In this document: piece after piece, positions 43,720 to 55,918 of the stretch
Layout: each line of letters opens with the position of its first letter
Position numbering within the stretch: position 1 is the stretch's first letter
Origin: Sordaria brevicollis
Taxonomy: Eukaryota > Ascomycota > Sordariomycetes > Sordariales > Sordariaceae
NCBI GenBank assembly: GCA_033439795.1
Contig: JAUTDP010000009.1
Location: 2,418,001 to 2,482,000 of the forward strand
Direction of reading: 5' to 3'
Length of the DNA: 64,000 nt
Program-made: the position numbers and the translations under genes
Notes under the pieces: model-generated
Told to the model about the DNA's origin: nothing
Database searches by the model: none
What the model saw: only the letters and a program-made list of their open reading frames with translations

Positions 43720-46679
43720 CTACCAATGTCTAGTACACAACAAATACTCACTCATGGCCGTTAACAACGACCACGCCTCCTTGCGCTTCATATCTTCTTG
43801 TAGCGCAATCCGTTCCAAGGCCGACCGTCCGTTAAAGTACTTCCAGAATTGAGGCCACGTGTTGGCCACCCGCTCGTCCCAGTCTTTGGTTCCCCGTTGG
43901 GCGTGAGCGGTAGCTGATCTCGTCGAGCCGGCACCAGCAGTGGCAGTGGCAGTGGCAGTGGTAATGTGGGCAGAGGAGGATGGGATTGTTGTGCCATCTC
44001 CTCCTGTTGCTGTATTCGCGGGAGCGTTGGCGTTGTTGTTTCCAGCCCCGGTGGCTTCATCGGACCCAGCTGCAGTTCCCTCCGCACCACCACTTCCATC
44101 AGCACCTCCCCCTCCCTCTTTGGATTCCGCAGCCGCCTTCGCCTTCGCCTTCGCGGCCTCTCCACTCCGTCCCCTCAACCTCCTCTCAATAGCACTCAGA
44201 TACAAACTCTCCTTCCCCGTCGCCTTCTTCGCGTCAAGTATAATATGCGGACTCATCCCCAATAAATGCTTAGCATGATTTACACTGGGGTGTCTAGTAG
44301 CCTGCGGCACCGCCTTTCTGGCGTGCGCCATGGCCCGCTCGGCAAGCTCGCGCGCTGCTTTATCGGCTATGCGCTCCAAACGGGCTTTTTCGGCTGCTTG
44401 CTCGGCTGGTGTGGGCTGGTGGTGGGTGGAGGATGTGCCGGTTGAGGCGGTGGTGTCTTCGGATATGGTCCTCGTCAGTTGGAGGGTGGGGCGGAGGTTG
44501 GAGGTGGAGGCGTAGGAGGCCGTGGGGGAGGAGGGGCGGTCGTTGTTATTTTGACTGTTGGGGTTGGACTCCTTGTAGGGGTTGTTGAGCATGTAATCGC
44601 TTGTTCCGAGGATGAGGGTGGAGAGGGAGGTGGTGGACATGGGCGAGGTTAGAGTGGGGAGGAGCTCGTTGATGGGGGTGGATGCTGGCTGCCCCTGGGC
44701 GCGGGAGAGCGTGGGCGAGTGGGAAGAGATGGAGAGGTCGCGGAGGGTTGCGGAGGAGGAGTCCAGATCTGAGGTTGATGCGCTCGAGTCGGCTGTGAGC
44801 GAAAGGAATCCTGATCCGGCGAAGCTTGCTAAGGGCCCTTCGCTGAGTGCCGCTGCCAATGAGTTGTTGTTATTACTGAATCCTCCTCCTGTGTCATCAC
44901 TGTTGTCCACTGTTTTTGGAGACAGCATGTCGTCGTGTTTGGGAACTTCGTCTTCCCGGCCCCTATTCTGCGCTTTTGCCTTCTCCCGTGCAATCTCCTC
45001 TGCCTCTAGTTCGTATTCCACTTCGTATATGATCTCTGGCCATACCACGACGTAGGCGAAGGTGCAAAGCTGGGTAACCCAGCCGCCACGCATCAACCAC
45101 GCCAACATAGCCATATAAAGAGGCCTGTGAGCCTTACTAGGGCAGTGCAACTTATACGGCCGCGGGGCAACGCTCAGCTCGGCAAGGAAGTTGGGTAGGG
45201 GTGGTGAAAGCGGGAACTGTTTCGCCCATTGGGCGGCGGCTTGAGGAAGTCTGCGCAGGTCGCAGTTGGGGCTCACGATGTACATGTCGCGGCCGTGCAG
45301 AGGCGGGATAGCGATGGCTCGTCGCCAGAATATGAAGTGCTGAGCGAACTTTCGAACCTGAGCCGGGGACAGGACACTGCTTGCTTGTTGTTGTACCTGG
45401 TGGAATGAAAGGTTGGGCTTGCACCGGCGTACAAACTCGACCATTGCCTGTGTGGTAGGATCGGATTCTGGCCCTAGCAGTTCCTGGATGACCTTTTTCT
45501 CTTCTGCCATTAGGAGGAGCGCAAAGGTCTTGTCCAGATATTCGGGCTCCTCCACGCTCTCGTCAGCTTGCAACGAATTTGCGGTTGTTAACCACAGACC
45601 GTATTGCTCTTCCCCTTGGCCATCTTGAGGCAGGTCGGGGACGTGGAATGGTACTGGAATCTGCACGGAATGCGTTACCACGCCCTCGATGGTCTCCAGC
45701 TGGATGGCAGCAATTCTGTTTCGTGATATGGCGTCGTATATGTCCTGCATCGACGCTGCCAGTGAAGAGGTTGCTAGGATTTCGTCCCATAACTGGCTCA
45801 TCTTTCGCTCTGGTTCACAGGCAGGTGTATTAGCAGAGTTTAGGAACGAAGCTGTTGATGGGTGCACTCACTGTCTTCCCGACCCTTGTCCTTCAGGGCT
45901 AGAATCTTCTTAGACTCCTTCCATATGAAATCACTCCTCTGCTGGCAGTACTTATATGCCTTGTTCACCTTCTTGATGATATGCGTGTAGAGTATGTCGA
46001 CAAGGTCGGCAACCTCATGTCTCTTGGGTTTCAAGATGAAGACAAGGTTGAACATGGTCATGGAAGCCTTCTTGTCCTCGTGCTCTTCTTTTTCCTTGAC
46101 GGCAGGCTGGTCTACATCCGAGGGGCCTTTGTCACCGGTCTTTGCAGGACCGCCGTCTGCGTCTGTCGGGGCCGAGTCATCGTAGTCTTTCTGCCTTTGC
46201 TGCTTTTTGCTGCTCTTCTTCCTCCAGACTCCGTTTTCCGGCACATATATCGGATAGGAAACGCAGTAAAGGGGATCCAAGGAAACCTGGAACAGGCGTT
46301 TGTGATAGGCCCTGGCCGGAGTCAGGATGTTCTCCAGGTCCTTGGTCGGGAAGCCAGCGACGTGCTCCCAAGGAACAATCTGAGTGCCGCTCTCGGTGAT
46401 GAGATGGTCGTCGTGGTTCCACTGTGACAGCTCGGACTCCTTTAACGGGGATGAGGAACTAGCATCGATGCCAACCGCATGGGAGACTCGATGCAGAAGA
46501 GCCTCGTCTTCCTCGTCCAGATCGTCCAGATCATCGCCGTCTCTTGCGGCTGCAGCAGCCTGTGGTGGCAAGACGTGAGGAGGATAGTGGAAGACAAATC
46601 GCGGGCCGTCCCGAGAACGGTTGATGACGAGAGCAACAGCGAGAAAGTTGTCGGGGCTAGGCAAGACGGGGTACGCCAT
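43720..46679 (-). CDS. npr3: Npr3 (NPRL3-like), SEACIT/GATOR1 subunit
   Basis: Exons are 46679-45872 and 45809-43720. The 62 bp intron has donor GTGAGT and acceptor CAG, and joining gives GRED-KRK-MSQLWDEIL. The product is 965 residues. It opens with the longin-like strand LAVALVINRSRDGPRFVFHY, continues with an insert (SSPLKESELSQWNHDDHLIT) and then TKDLENILTPARAYHKRLFQ and the FNLVFILKPKRHE strand typical of Npr3. The second half has winged-helix type segments (KFAQHFIFWRRAIAIPPLHG, RPLYMAMLAWLMRGGWVTQL). A long low-complexity Ser/Asn/Thr insert separates these from the C-terminal KYFNGRSALERIALQEDMKR and a final RHW. In the family, Npr2-Npr3-Iml1 acts as a GAP for Gtr1, turning TORC1 down when amino acids or nitrogen are short, at the vacuole. 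The Ala/Gly/Thr-rich tract (about 865-920) is the most variable-looking part. Confidence 0.93.
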
Positions 46680-48366
46680 AGTGAGGTTATAGACAGAGGT
46701 TGCCTCTGGGTGTCGTCGTACTACTTTCTCGGTGATAAGATATCCCAGTAGTCCGATATGGTTATGGCCTATACCTCTGGCACTTATTGCACAAAACCGG
46801 ACACCTCATGCAAAGTAGTTTTGCCCATTCAAAGCCACATCGACATGAATTTCTCTCAAGTACCATATACCATATCTCGCTGTTGAATGTCTTTGTTTGA
46901 CTTGTATCCTCTACTCTTTCTCATGCCATGGTTGCCGAATACTGCCCTGTTCAAGTGAGTGATGAAGATGCACCAAGTATGATATACCAGTACCGGTTGC
47001 TGTAATCGCAGCTGTTTGGTCAACGACACCTGCGTGGCCTCAACTCAAGCTGTGATTTTCGACTCGAGACAGGGCTATCCGAAATGGTGGGCAAGGTGAC
47101 TCGGAGTGAGGGGCAGATAGGGATGGGTTGGCGGCCAAAGCGACGTCAGACGGAAAGGCGAGACGGGTTGTGACACCAACAGCTGGAAATGACGCGAGGG
47201 GCGCAACGACAATCCGAGATAATGGATGCGGCAATCAAGCAAGGTTGAAATTCGAATGAGATGGACTCGTCTGCGATTCGAGCGATTCGACGGTTGTGGT
47301 GATACTGATGGGGTCCAGGGTGGCGGTAGTTGTTGGGCTTGGCCAACCATATTTCCATCCACTCTTTTTCGTTCGTTCAATCGCTCGCGACTTCACGTGC
47401 TGTGCAACCCGTGCGTGCAGTGGGCGGACAGCGCGGGTTGGGCGAAGAATCAATGACATTGACAGGACCCGACGGGAGGTACGTACCACCACTCCAGTCC
47501 TCCGCTAAGGGACCATCGACTGCACTAGCCAAACACGGTTAAGCAGTCCAGACCTGTCCAGTCAGGGGCGACCTTGGAGAGGACCAGACAAACGCCAAGG
47601 GACCACCAGGCACAAGGGACCGCGGGGGGAAGTTTTGGCGTTGGGGTTCAGCGTGGTTGGCAAGGTTGGGGCGGCAAGCGGTGCCCCAGACTCAGAGCGA
47701 AAAAGAGGCATGTGCCAGCGTTTGTCTGAACTGGGGGCCCGGCTTTGTTGGTGGGGATGGCGACTTTTGATGCTTGAATAAACCCGAACGGGCAGCCAAA
47801 GGGCAAGTGATCGTGTGAGGAAGGAAGGCCCAACAGGACTGAGACTGATCATCCTCTTCCATTTCTGTCCAGCTGGCTTCACCGACGCAAATCCTCCAAG
47901 GCCAAGTATTTGTGTCTAGACAAGCCCTCCGCCAATTCCAACGAAGCCAATTCCTCTTCATTCTTTTTCTTGTCCACATCTGCAGTGCGCCAATCCTTCC
48001 CCGTTGACCGTCCTGAACCGGCTTAAGAGAGATACAGTGAGGTGTGTACAGACATACAGCCCTGTCAACAACCCCCCTCTCCCAGTCTCCCCCACCCCTT
48101 TTTTCTGTCCGAGGTCTCCTTTTCCATCTTGACATCCAACTTGCAACTTGCTTTCGCATACTTCTACGCGCATACACCATATCTGTCAACATCTTCGACT
48201 GCAGGGCTACCTTATCTAACACACAAAAAGTTCGAGCAGACTTGCCCACACAACCGAAACGCGAACTGTGCATCACCAACATCTGCCGTCTACATCTCTC
48301 AAAGAGGCTACACGCATACGCACCCTCAGCAAGCCCGACTCGGCCTTGCGATTACTACCGCTCACA
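46680..48366. promoter_or_regulatory. Divergent promoter region of npr3 and the ethanolamine kinase gene
   Basis: This 1.7 kb spacer serves two genes pointing away from each other. From 48040 to 48366 the plus strand is CT-, CA- and CCC-rich, as in a transcribed leader. The minus frame 47692-48282 (196 codons) is the antisense of this leader and lacks motifs. No RNA gene is seen. Confidence 0.5.
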
Positions 48367-49798
48367 ATGGCTGTCGGAACAGAAAACGGCACCCAAACAG
48401 CCAACGGCCAGCCCAATGGCCATTCGAACGGCAACGCGCCCGTTGAGCATCATATTCAGTACATCCCCTTGTCTTACTCGAGCGAGGACTCCGAAGCCAC
48501 TGCCCGCCGACTCGTTCTCGCCATCCGCCCCGACTGGGAGAGTGCTGACTCCAAGGTCGAGTTCGTCCGCTTCACCGATGGCATCACCAACACACTCCTC
48601 AAGGCAGTCAACAAGAAGGTCGGCCTTTCTAAGGATGAGGTGGACAAGGAGGCCATCTTGCTCCGCGCCTACGGCAACGGCACCGATTTGATCATCGACC
48701 GCCACCGCGAAACCCAGAACCACGAGCTTCTCATGCGTTACGGCCTCGCCCCCGAGCTCCTCGCCCGCTTCGAGAACGGCATGATGTACCGCTTCGTCCA
48801 GGGCTCCATGACCCACCCCGAGGATTTGCGCACGCCCGTCATCTACAAGGCCGTGGCCAAGAGACTGGCTCAATGGCACGCCGTCGTACCCTGCATCGCC
48901 GCCCGCACCGGCCACAGCCGCAGAAACTCCAAGAACACCGAGTTCACCGTACCGTCCGAAGCCCTTGGAGATGCCGAGTTTCAGCACGTCATTGATAACG
49001 TCGCGCCTGGCAAGCCTCCCCCGAACGTCTGGACTGTTATGCAGAAGTGGATCTTTGCCCTGCCAACAGACACGGAGGCGCAGAGAGACCGTCAGGCCCA
49101 ATTGCAAAAGGAGCTTACGAGAACCGTTGCCGAGTTGAGCCAGCGGCCAGGTTTGGGTACCAATGGGGTATGTGCCACGCTTTTCTATCTTTTGTCCCAT
49201 TTCGATATGACGGATGAGTTTGGCTAACCAGTTCACCCTCCAGCTCGTCTTTGCCCACTGCGATCTTCTCAGCGGAAACGTCATTGTCCTTCCCAAATCC
49301 CAGCAGACACCCGCCGAGAATAACGGCGTCACCGCCAAAGACGCGACCACAGACGTGACCTTTATCGATTACGAATACGCCACTCCCTCACCAGCCGCCT
49401 TTGACATCGCCAACCACTTTGCCGAATGGGGTGGCTTCGACTGCGATTTCAGCGTCCTTCCCACGCGCTCCCAGCGCCGCGAGTTCATTACCGAGTACAT
49501 CCGTGCCTACTATGCTTACAAGAGCGAGAAGAGCGGGACCAAGGCCGAATATGACGAGGCTGCTGAGGTCGACCGCCTACTAAACGAGGTGGACGTCTTC
49601 CGGGGCTTGCCCGGATTCTACTGGGGCATTTGGGCGCTCATCCAGGCCACCATTTCCCAGATCGACTTCGATTACGCCAGCTACGCCGAGACGAGACTTG
49701 GCGAGTACTGGGCTTGGCGCGACGAAGTTTCGGGTGATCGCCAGCGCGCCGGCAAGGAGATCCCGCTGAGGGAGAAGAGGTGGGCTCAGGAAGAATGA
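48367..49798 (+). CDS. Ethanolamine kinase (choline/ethanolamine kinase family)
   Basis: Exons are 48367-49167 and 49244-49798, with a 76 bp intron (donor GTATGT, branch GCTAAC, acceptor CAG), giving 451 residues. After a Gly/Asn-rich N-terminus comes FVRFTDGITNTLLKAVNKKV, the family's phosphate-binding region, then AILLRAYGNGTDLIIDRHRE and NGMMYRFVQGSMTHPEDLR. The catalytic Brenner motif HCDLLSGNV lies at about 272-280 right after the splice junction, and TFIDYEYATPSPAAFDIANH (about 306-325) supplies the metal-binding Asp. The C-terminal helices (GLPGFYWGIWALIQATISQI) are also typical. It phosphorylates ethanolamine with ATP, the first step of the CDP-ethanolamine route to phosphatidylethanolamine, in the cytosol. 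The FxxGSMTHPEDLR pattern suits ethanolamine rather than choline kinases, but mixed specificity is possible. The intron falls just before the catalytic loop, so intron retention would abolish activity. Confidence 0.93.
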
Positions 49799-50517
49799 GC
49801 ACAGCACGCATGGATTTAAAGAAAAGATCTCACGACATCTGTTCTCATACACACGAAGACAAGAAGAGATAAAGAGGGAAAATAGCGTGGATGGTGTGGG
49901 CATGGCGTGTCAGGAGTCGGGTTGATTATACAATCGCCTGTGCATGCATGCAATTCTTTCGATCGGTTCTATTTCAAATTTCTTCCCCTTTGGATGTACT
50001 TTACTACAACTATACTACGGGAAGACTCTGCATGGGAATAGGGGCGAGCATTCAACATTGGGCTCACGGAGTTGTTATTTTTGTTTAGCATGGATTAGAT
50101 ACCTCATCTCAACAGTCGGTTAGTAGCGTTTGGTAGCGCAATGGACATATTTATACTCTTTCAAAAGCGGATTTCTGCGCCCATACGCAGCCGACACGTG
50201 AACGAGGGATTGTTTCCTGAAAATCTCGATTTTCTCTAGATACCTATGCAAAAGCCCATCATCAGTGGACAGGCAGTAGCTTCCAAAGACACGCCCATTA
50301 TAGCTGTCCTGTTCTGCCCAGTTGTTGAAAATTCATCGCCATGCCCGGTTTGACGCCAATTCGTGATCCTATAAAACACCCATTTCATTTTTTGCCCTTG
50401 CCACAGAAATTCATTGTTGTTGAAGCAATTGACTCCCTTGTCCATCCACCTTCGAATGTAGTAACCATTATATCTCCTACTCTCCCCCGTTCATCCTCAA
50501 CCCAAGTCCGTGTCCCC
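49799..50517. other. Intergenic, convergent 3' ends of ethanolamine kinase and GCV-T
   Basis: About 0.7 kb of 3' regions. No gene, RNA or repeat recognised. Confidence 0.5.
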
Positions 50518-51930
50518 TTAAGCAGACTTGTAATACTTGCTAGGCACAAACGGCATCTTGGTCACCACCGCCGCCCTAGGCTTCCCCCTAACCAGCACCT
50601 CCACCTCCGTCCCGCTCTTATGCTGGCCATCCTTGATGTACCCCATAGCAATGTTCTTCCCCAGAGTGGGGCTCGGGCACCCGCTCGTGATCCTGCCAAG
50701 CTTCGTCGCCGGGTCTCCCTTGGCCACAATCTCCGCGCCCTCTCTCGCGGGGGCACCCGTCACCAAAAACCCAACGCGACGGCGGGTGACGCCCTTGCCG
50801 CCCTTGCTTTTGGGCGTAAGCTGAGAGACGATGGTCTCGGCGCCGTAGTACCCCGCGTCGGCGGAGCGGCGGTTGGGCGGGATGATCCAGCTCAGCGCGG
50901 CTTCGACGGGGGTGACGCTCTCGTCGAGGTCGTGGCCGTAGAGGCACATGCCTGCTTCCAGACGCAAGGAGTCGCGAGCGCCGAGACCGGCGAATTGGAC
51001 CCGCTCTGGGCCGCCCACCGCAAGGAGCTTCTCGGTCACCTCGACGGTCTCGGTGGGGGCGATGGAGATCTCGAAGCCGTCTTCGCCGGTGTAACCGCCG
51101 CGGGAGATGAGCACGGGCTGGCTAGTCTTGCCGTCAAGCTTGACGTGGCCGTAAACCGACTGGCCAAAGTAGAGCTCCTTAAGGTTGGTGCCTTCGGCAA
51201 GGGCATCAGCCAACACAGCCTCCGCCTCTGGGCCCTGGAGGGCAACCAGTCCCCACCCATCAAGTTGCTCCTGCTTCACCTCAAGTCCGGACTCCTTGGC
51301 CTTAGCCAGCTCCTGCTCAAAATACTCGTTATCCTTCTCCCTGCAACCAGCATTGGTGACAACATAAAACTTGTCCTCTGCCAACTTCGTAACAATGGTA
51401 TCATCCACAATACCACCCGACCCATCAGCCTTGAGCAGAACCGAAAGCGTGCTGCGATGGACGCCCAAGGAGGCCAAATCGGAAGGGGTAACGCGCTCGA
51501 GAAACTGGCGGGCGCCGGGGCCGGAAAAGATGCGCTGGACCATGTGGCTGACGTCGAAGATGGAGGCGTGCGTGCGGGTGAAGGCGTGCGAGGCGCTCAC
51601 GGAGAGACCCTTGTATTGGACGGGCATGTGGAAGCCGCCGAAGGGAACCATTTGGGCGCCGTGGGCGAGGTGGACGTCGTAGAGGGGGGTCTTTTGGAGG
51701 GTGGCCTCCGAAGAGGAGGAGGAGGAGGCATGGCGCGATTGCTGCTGCTGGAGCTTGGATGAGAGGATGGTAGGGCGGGAGAGGTTGCGAGGGGTCGTCT
51801 GGGGGCGGACGGCGGAGCTGTTGAGCGTGCTGAGAGCGCGGGTCGACTTGCGTGATAAGGAGGAGCGCTGTGAGATGCGGGTAGCGCTTCGGACGGCGTT
51901 AGCCACCGACGCCGATTTTAAGCTCTGCAT
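50518..51930 (-). CDS. gcv1: Aminomethyltransferase, glycine cleavage system T protein, mitochondrial
   Basis: A single exon of 470 residues. I place the start at 51930 (MQSLKSASVANAVRSATRIS), because this gives a classic mitochondrial presequence rich in Ser, Arg and Ala and lacking acidic residues up to about residue 70; the frame stays open upstream but that part looks like leader. The mature part starts LQKTPLYDVHLAHGAQMVPF, followed by GGFHMPVQY, the folate-binding ASIFDVSHM, DDTIVTK, the GYTGEDGFEI motif and LGARDSLRLEAGMCLYGHDL, and ends with the GCV-T C-terminal barrel (GFLVTG, ITSGCPSPTLGKNIAMGYI). With P, H and L proteins it breaks down glycine in the matrix, moving a methylene group to tetrahydrofolate. 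Length and motifs are standard. Confidence 0.95.
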   Translation of the reverse strand: MQSLKSASVANAVRSATRISQRSSLSRKSTRALSTLNSSAVRPQTTPRNLSRPTILSSKLQQQQSRHASSSSSSEATLQKTPLYDVHLAHGAQMVPFGGFHMPVQYKGLSVSASHAFTRTHASIFDVSHMVQRIFSGPGARQFLERVTPSDLASLGVHRSTLSVLLKADGSGGIVDDTIVTKLAEDKFYVVTNAGCREKDNEYFEQELAKAKESGLEVKQEQLDGWGLVALQGPEAEAVLADALAEGTNLKELYFGQSVYGHVKLDGKTSQPVLISRGGYTGEDGFEISIAPTETVEVTEKLLAVGGPERVQFAGLGARDSLRLEAGMCLYGHDLDESVTPVEAALSWIIPPNRRSADAGYYGAETIVSQLTPKSKGGKGVTRRRVGFLVTGAPAREGAEIVAKGDPATKLGRITSGCPSPTLGKNIAMGYIKDGQHKSGTEVEVLVRGKPRAAVVTKMPFVPSKYYKSA

Positions 51931-52418
51931 TGTTGATTGCTTATGTAGGTGTTCTTGTGGTAGTGATGTTGTTATCTGGAGTGAGACTGTCTTCGTTGCT
52001 CTGGTGATGTCAAATTTCAAGACTAAGAGAAATCGAATAATGCAGACAGCTAGGAAACAGAGAAAAGAAGTAACGTAATGCAATTGAGTAGAAGAAAAAG
52101 GTTGTGATGCAAACTGGGAAAGTTGTGCAAGTCATAAGAACTTCCATTGGAGTCACCGAATTGAATCATCGTCGGTCATCGTTGCCGATCCTGGCCGAGA
52201 CCGGGGTTCAAACACCCGAATGTGCCCCACTCGGCTAATAGTCCGGCTACCGTTGCTATGGGGTTCCCTTTTGTTTACTCATGCGGGTTGGCCCCTTTTT
52301 GTAGGGCACTCCTGTGTGATTGACCTATTCATTACGTACTGCTTCCAGAATATGACTCGCCCTCAAAACACCAGGGCTTCAGTATTCCAATAACCAAAAC
52401 ACCAAAAAAATTGCTCGA
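51931..52418. other. Spacer between GCV-T start and prp16 3' end, with a tRNA-like scrap
   Basis: This region holds the leader of the GCV-T gene. At 52185-52265 the minus strand reads TAGCCGAGTGG (A-box-like) and GTTTGAACCCC (B-box-like with one C-to-T change), about 22 bases apart from start to start. That is too close for a functional tRNA, so I treat it as a tRNA relic at most. Confidence 0.3.
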
Positions 52419-55400
52419 CTAGAATCCCCTTCCAGCGCGTTTTCTGACCGGCTTCACCACGGCACCCGCTTTAACCACCTTCTTATCTTTGGATGGGCCC
52501 GCCTTCTTGACAAGCTGAAGCTCTTCCTCCTCGTGCAGCTGGTCCTCCTGCCGCTTCTTATCCGCTGCCATCTGCGCCTCAATCTCCATCTTCCGGTTGA
52601 ACTCCGTCTCCGTGATCCTCTTCTCCCGCGCCGAATACCCCTTCTCCTTGACCGAATAGAACACACCACCGAGATCTGCCAGCCAGTGAGGGTCCACCGA
52701 GGTGACCGTGGACATGTACTCTTTACTTGTCAGGATTAGCTCGTGGTACACCACATAGTCGGGCAAGAAACCCAGTCCGTATAGTGCACTGGTCGGATGC
52801 AGCTGAACAGTGACACTGGTCCTCAGGTTGATGTACTCGCCAATGCCCTTGACCTTTGCCGCCTGGTGGTAGTAACCAGAGCAGATGCACTTGCGAATGA
52901 CATCCCAGTCGGTGCCACAGCTCGTCATCTTCATGTTTTGCATCTTCATAATGTCCAGAAGCTGCTCGCGGACTTCCTTGGCTCGACGAAGCGATTTGGA
53001 GTGCAAAAAGTGTCTTACGCACCAGCCGTCGTTGTATCCGTTAGCCTTCCATTGCGTGTAGACGTGCAGGTAGGTCAAGTGATCCGATTCTGGCACGAAA
53101 AACTTTTCGCGAGCTGCATCTGACTCCTCCTGTCGTTCCTTAGGCCGATAGAAAACATTGGGAACAGAGAGCATTGAAACGATAGTGACCATTTCCTCGC
53201 TGCAACCATACTCTTCCGAGGTAATGAGCAGTTTGGCTAGGGGCGGGTCCATGGGGAAGGCGTTCATCTTCCGTCCCAGGTCGGTGAGTTCACCCAGATT
53301 GTCCAGTGCTCCCAGCGCCCACAAATCGAACAACGATGTGCTGATAGTATCCTGAGGTGGCGGGTCCATGAAGTCAAAATCGAGAAGGTCTTTGACACCG
53401 AGCGACTTGAGGAGCAGAACGGTATTGCTCAAATTCGTTCTCTGGATCTCTGGAATGGTCTGCATATACATCTCATCTTTGAAAGCCTTCTCAGTAAATA
53501 GATGATATGCCTGACCAGGTCCAGTGCGACCAGCACGACCAGCGCGCTGCATGGCATTCGCTTGCGAGATGGGCGTGATCTGAAGGGTGTCCATACCCAT
53601 TCGTGGATTGTAGACCTTGAGCTTCGAATAACCTGCGTCAACCACGTACATGATGCCATCCACAGTCAAACTGGTTTCCGCGATATTCGTAGCCACGATG
53701 ACTTTCCGAACTCCGGGAGGGGCCCGGTCGAAAATCTTGGCTTGTAAATCCGCGGGCATCTGACTGTAAATCGGAAGAATACTGAGTTTCGGTGGGTCGT
53801 TCAGAGCATCTAGTCTCTCACGGATGAGCTCACAAGTCACCTCAATATCCTCCTGACCGGTCATGAAAACCAGAATATCGCCTGCTGGTTTTCCCACATG
53901 AATGGCCAGGACTTGCTGCACAGCCTGGTCCACGTAATCCTCCACAGGCGACCGATGATACATGATGTCCACAGGAAAGGTTCTTCCAGGGATGGTAAAC
54001 TCGGGTGCGCCTCCATAAAAGTCGGAAAACCTCTTTGCGTTCATCGTTGCTGACGTGACAATCAGCTTCAAATCGCGGCGCCTCTGAAGGATCTTCTTGA
54101 ACAAGCCCATCAAAACGTCGGTATTCAAGGCTCTTTCGTGAGCTTCGTCCATGATGACGCATGAGTAGCGGTCTAGATCTGGTTCATTCAGCGATTCACG
54201 CAGAAGAACACCATCTGTCATGTACTTGATGACCGTATCCTTGCTGGTGCAGTCCTCGAAGCGAATGGCATAGCCCACCGTGCTGCCAAGCTTCACCTCC
54301 ATCTCCTCGGCAACACGTTTCGCTACACTCATTGCTGCGACTCTCCTGGGCTGGGTGCAACCAATCATACCCGTCTTTCCGTAGCCGTCCTCGTAAAGGA
54401 ACTGGGTAAGCTGTGTCGTTTTGCCGGAGCCTGTTTCTCCAATCACAATGACAACCTGATTGTCACGAATGACGCGCAGCAAGTCCTCTCGTACAGCAAA
54501 GGCAGGGAGGAATTCGCGTTGTTCTTTCAAGGACTTGCTCTGGCTGAAAGCGCTGGCACCCTCCTCCTTCTTCATGTGTTCACTGAACTTGTTCATGTTC
54601 TTGCTTTTTCCGGCATCTTCCTCCACCGCGATCGGGAGAGCACTGTCGGTATCTTCCTCCTTGACTCCCATCAGGTTGCCTAGCGCCGTGCCCGCCACCT
54701 TGGTAGCCTCCTGCGCCTGCCTTTGGCGCTCCCGTTGTGTCCTTCTTTCCCTGACAACCTTGCTGCCTTTTCGAGCAAAGACAGCCATATCACTTTGAGA
54801 ATCTCGTACGGCGGGAACCGGATCCAGCTGTTTTGTAAAGATGGTTCGCCCGTCCAGGAAGGGTGGCCGAAGATCATGCACGAGAAGATGCACTCTGGTG
54901 CCCTCTTGGTCATCTTCGAAATCCTGGCCCAGGTCTCTCCTTTGCGCCACGCCGGAGGTGAGCATACGGTTTGTTTCCCAGGCGTCGACGTCCTTTTGTT
55001 TCTGTATTTGCCGAGCGCTCATGCCACGCGCCATCTGCCCAATCTTCTTTTCCGCCAAGGCAGCCTCCCTTTCCTGAGCCGCCCAAGCGCCTTCATCGCC
55101 AAAGGGGTTGTGGCTATCGTCGCCAAACGTGTGGCCGCCGAGGTCATCGTCACCGCCGTACCAGTCGCGGTCGAGGGCAGTCGTGTCTTCGTCGTTTGTT
55201 CCGGGTTCAGGACCGTCGAATTCTTGCTGACGTGGGGTCTCTCCGCCGCCATACTTGGATCCTACACGAGGGGTGGAAGCTCTAGAGTTGAAGGACCCAT
55301 TGTTGCCATTTGGCCCCCTTGAGCCCTTGTGTGGCCCGCGAGATGGAAGATCTGAGAAGCGGTCGTCGGAGCGAAGTGGGTTGAAATCGATCTTTCGTCG

Positions 55401-55436
55401 TTTGAAGGACCGGTCTTCATTATCGTCGCGACCCAT
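52419..55436 (-). CDS. prp16: Prp16, DEAH-box splicing ATPase
   Basis: A single exon of 1005 residues. The start is set at 55436 ([20 protein letters not shown]); upstream codons in the same frame, to 55853, look like leader. The N-terminal part carries the Prp16-specific segment [20 protein letters not shown] (about 186-205) and [15 protein letters not shown]. The helicase core has [10 protein letters not shown] (333-342), [12 protein letters not shown] (430-433), SAT (462-464), [25 protein letters not shown] and QRAGRAGR (630-637). The HA2/OB domains follow ([23 protein letters not shown], [18 protein letters not shown]). Prp16 remodels the spliceosome after the first transesterification and proofreads the branch site. 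All helicase motifs are intact. It diverges from pwp1 over 482 bp. Confidence 0.95.
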   Translation of the reverse strand: MGRDDNEDRSFKRRKIDFNPLRSDDRFSDLPSRGPHKGSRGPNGNNGSFNSRASTPRVGSKYGGGETPRQQEFDGPEPGTNDEDTTALDRDWYGGDDDLGGHTFGDDSHNPFGDEGAWAAQEREAALAEKKIGQMARGMSARQIQKQKDVDAWETNRMLTSGVAQRRDLGQDFEDDQEGTRVHLLVHDLRPPFLDGRTIFTKQLDPVPAVRDSQSDMAVFARKGSKVVRERRTQRERQRQAQEATKVAGTALGNLMGVKEEDTDSALPIAVEEDAGKSKNMNKFSEHMKKEEGASAFSQSKSLKEQREFLPAFAVREDLLRVIRDNQVVIVIGETGSGKTTQLTQFLYEDGYGKTGMIGCTQPRRVAAMSVAKRVAEEMEVKLGSTVGYAIRFEDCTSKDTVIKYMTDGVLLRESLNEPDLDRYSCVIMDEAHERALNTDVLMGLFKKILQRRRDLKLIVTSATMNAKRFSDFYGGAPEFTIPGRTFPVDIMYHRSPVEDYVDQAVQQVLAIHVGKPAGDILVFMTGQEDIEVTCELIRERLDALNDPPKLSILPIYSQMPADLQAKIFDRAPPGVRKVIVATNIAETSLTVDGIMYVVDAGYSKLKVYNPRMGMDTLQITPISQANAMQRAGRAGRTGPGQAYHLFTEKAFKDEMYMQTIPEIQRTNLSNTVLLLKSLGVKDLLDFDFMDPPPQDTISTSLFDLWALGALDNLGELTDLGRKMNAFPMDPPLAKLLITSEEYGCSEEMVTIVSMLSVPNVFYRPKERQEESDAAREKFFVPESDHLTYLHVYTQWKANGYNDGWCVRHFLHSKSLRRAKEVREQLLDIMKMQNMKMTSCGTDWDVIRKCICSGYYHQAAKVKGIGEYINLRTSVTVQLHPTSALYGLGFLPDYVVYHELILTSKEYMSTVTSVDPHWLADLGGVFYSVKEKGYSAREKRITETEFNRKMEIEAQMAADKKRQEDQLHEEEELQLVKKAGPSKDKKVVKAGAVVKPVRKRAGRGF

Positions 55437-55918
55437 TTTGGTTTGTGTTGTAGATGTTTGGGATGCCAGCAGCCCAAGATGTTGCGTGGAAGAGTCGTCG
55501 GTTGGCGATGGTTTGTTGACATTGGGAAAACTTGCCCGCCAGGAGTTCACACCGGGACAGCGACCAAGCATCAGCGCTGTGCTTGGCGTGGACCGTTGCG
55601 ACCGAGACCGCTGGCGCATTGGGGGTTCCGTCCAATGATGCAACGGTGGACGCTGTTTCTTCCGATAAGATAAGTCCCGCCATTTCGTCCCCACTAAAAA
55701 GTCCATTTTCCACTGGCAAAATCGGTCAGGTCGCGTAACTAAAATTTGCCCGTAACTTTCGCTGTCTCGTTCTGTACTGCCGCCCCGTCGCATCACTCGG
55801 TCCCTGGAGAGTTCGACCTGTGGCCTGCAACACCTTTTCCCACCTTTTGGCATTTTTTCCCGGGCCTGTTTTGCCGGTTTTCTTCCTCAAGTGTGGTTGA
55901 TAGATCACTTTTCCGACA
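55437..55918. promoter_or_regulatory. Shared divergent promoter region of prp16 and pwp1
   Basis: A 482 bp spacer between two start codons facing away from each other, so both leaders and promoters lie here. No clear TATA box is seen. The half next to pwp1 (55780-55915) is CT-rich. Co-expression is inferred from arrangement and function. Confidence 0.5.

Noticed and set aside
47692..48282. 196-codon minus frame before the ethanolamine kinase gene
   Set aside because: Antisense of a CT-rich leader; Arg/Trp/Lys-rich composition is the expected artefact.
51931..52083. Longer N-terminus for the GCV-T protein
   Set aside because: The upstream 51 codons add a hydrophobic stretch not expected in this enzyme; starting at 51930 gives a classic mitochondrial presequence.
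55437..55853. Longer N-terminus for Prp16
   Set aside because: The 139 extra codons lack Prp16 similarity and lie in the shared promoter; [15 protein letters not shown] is a far better start.
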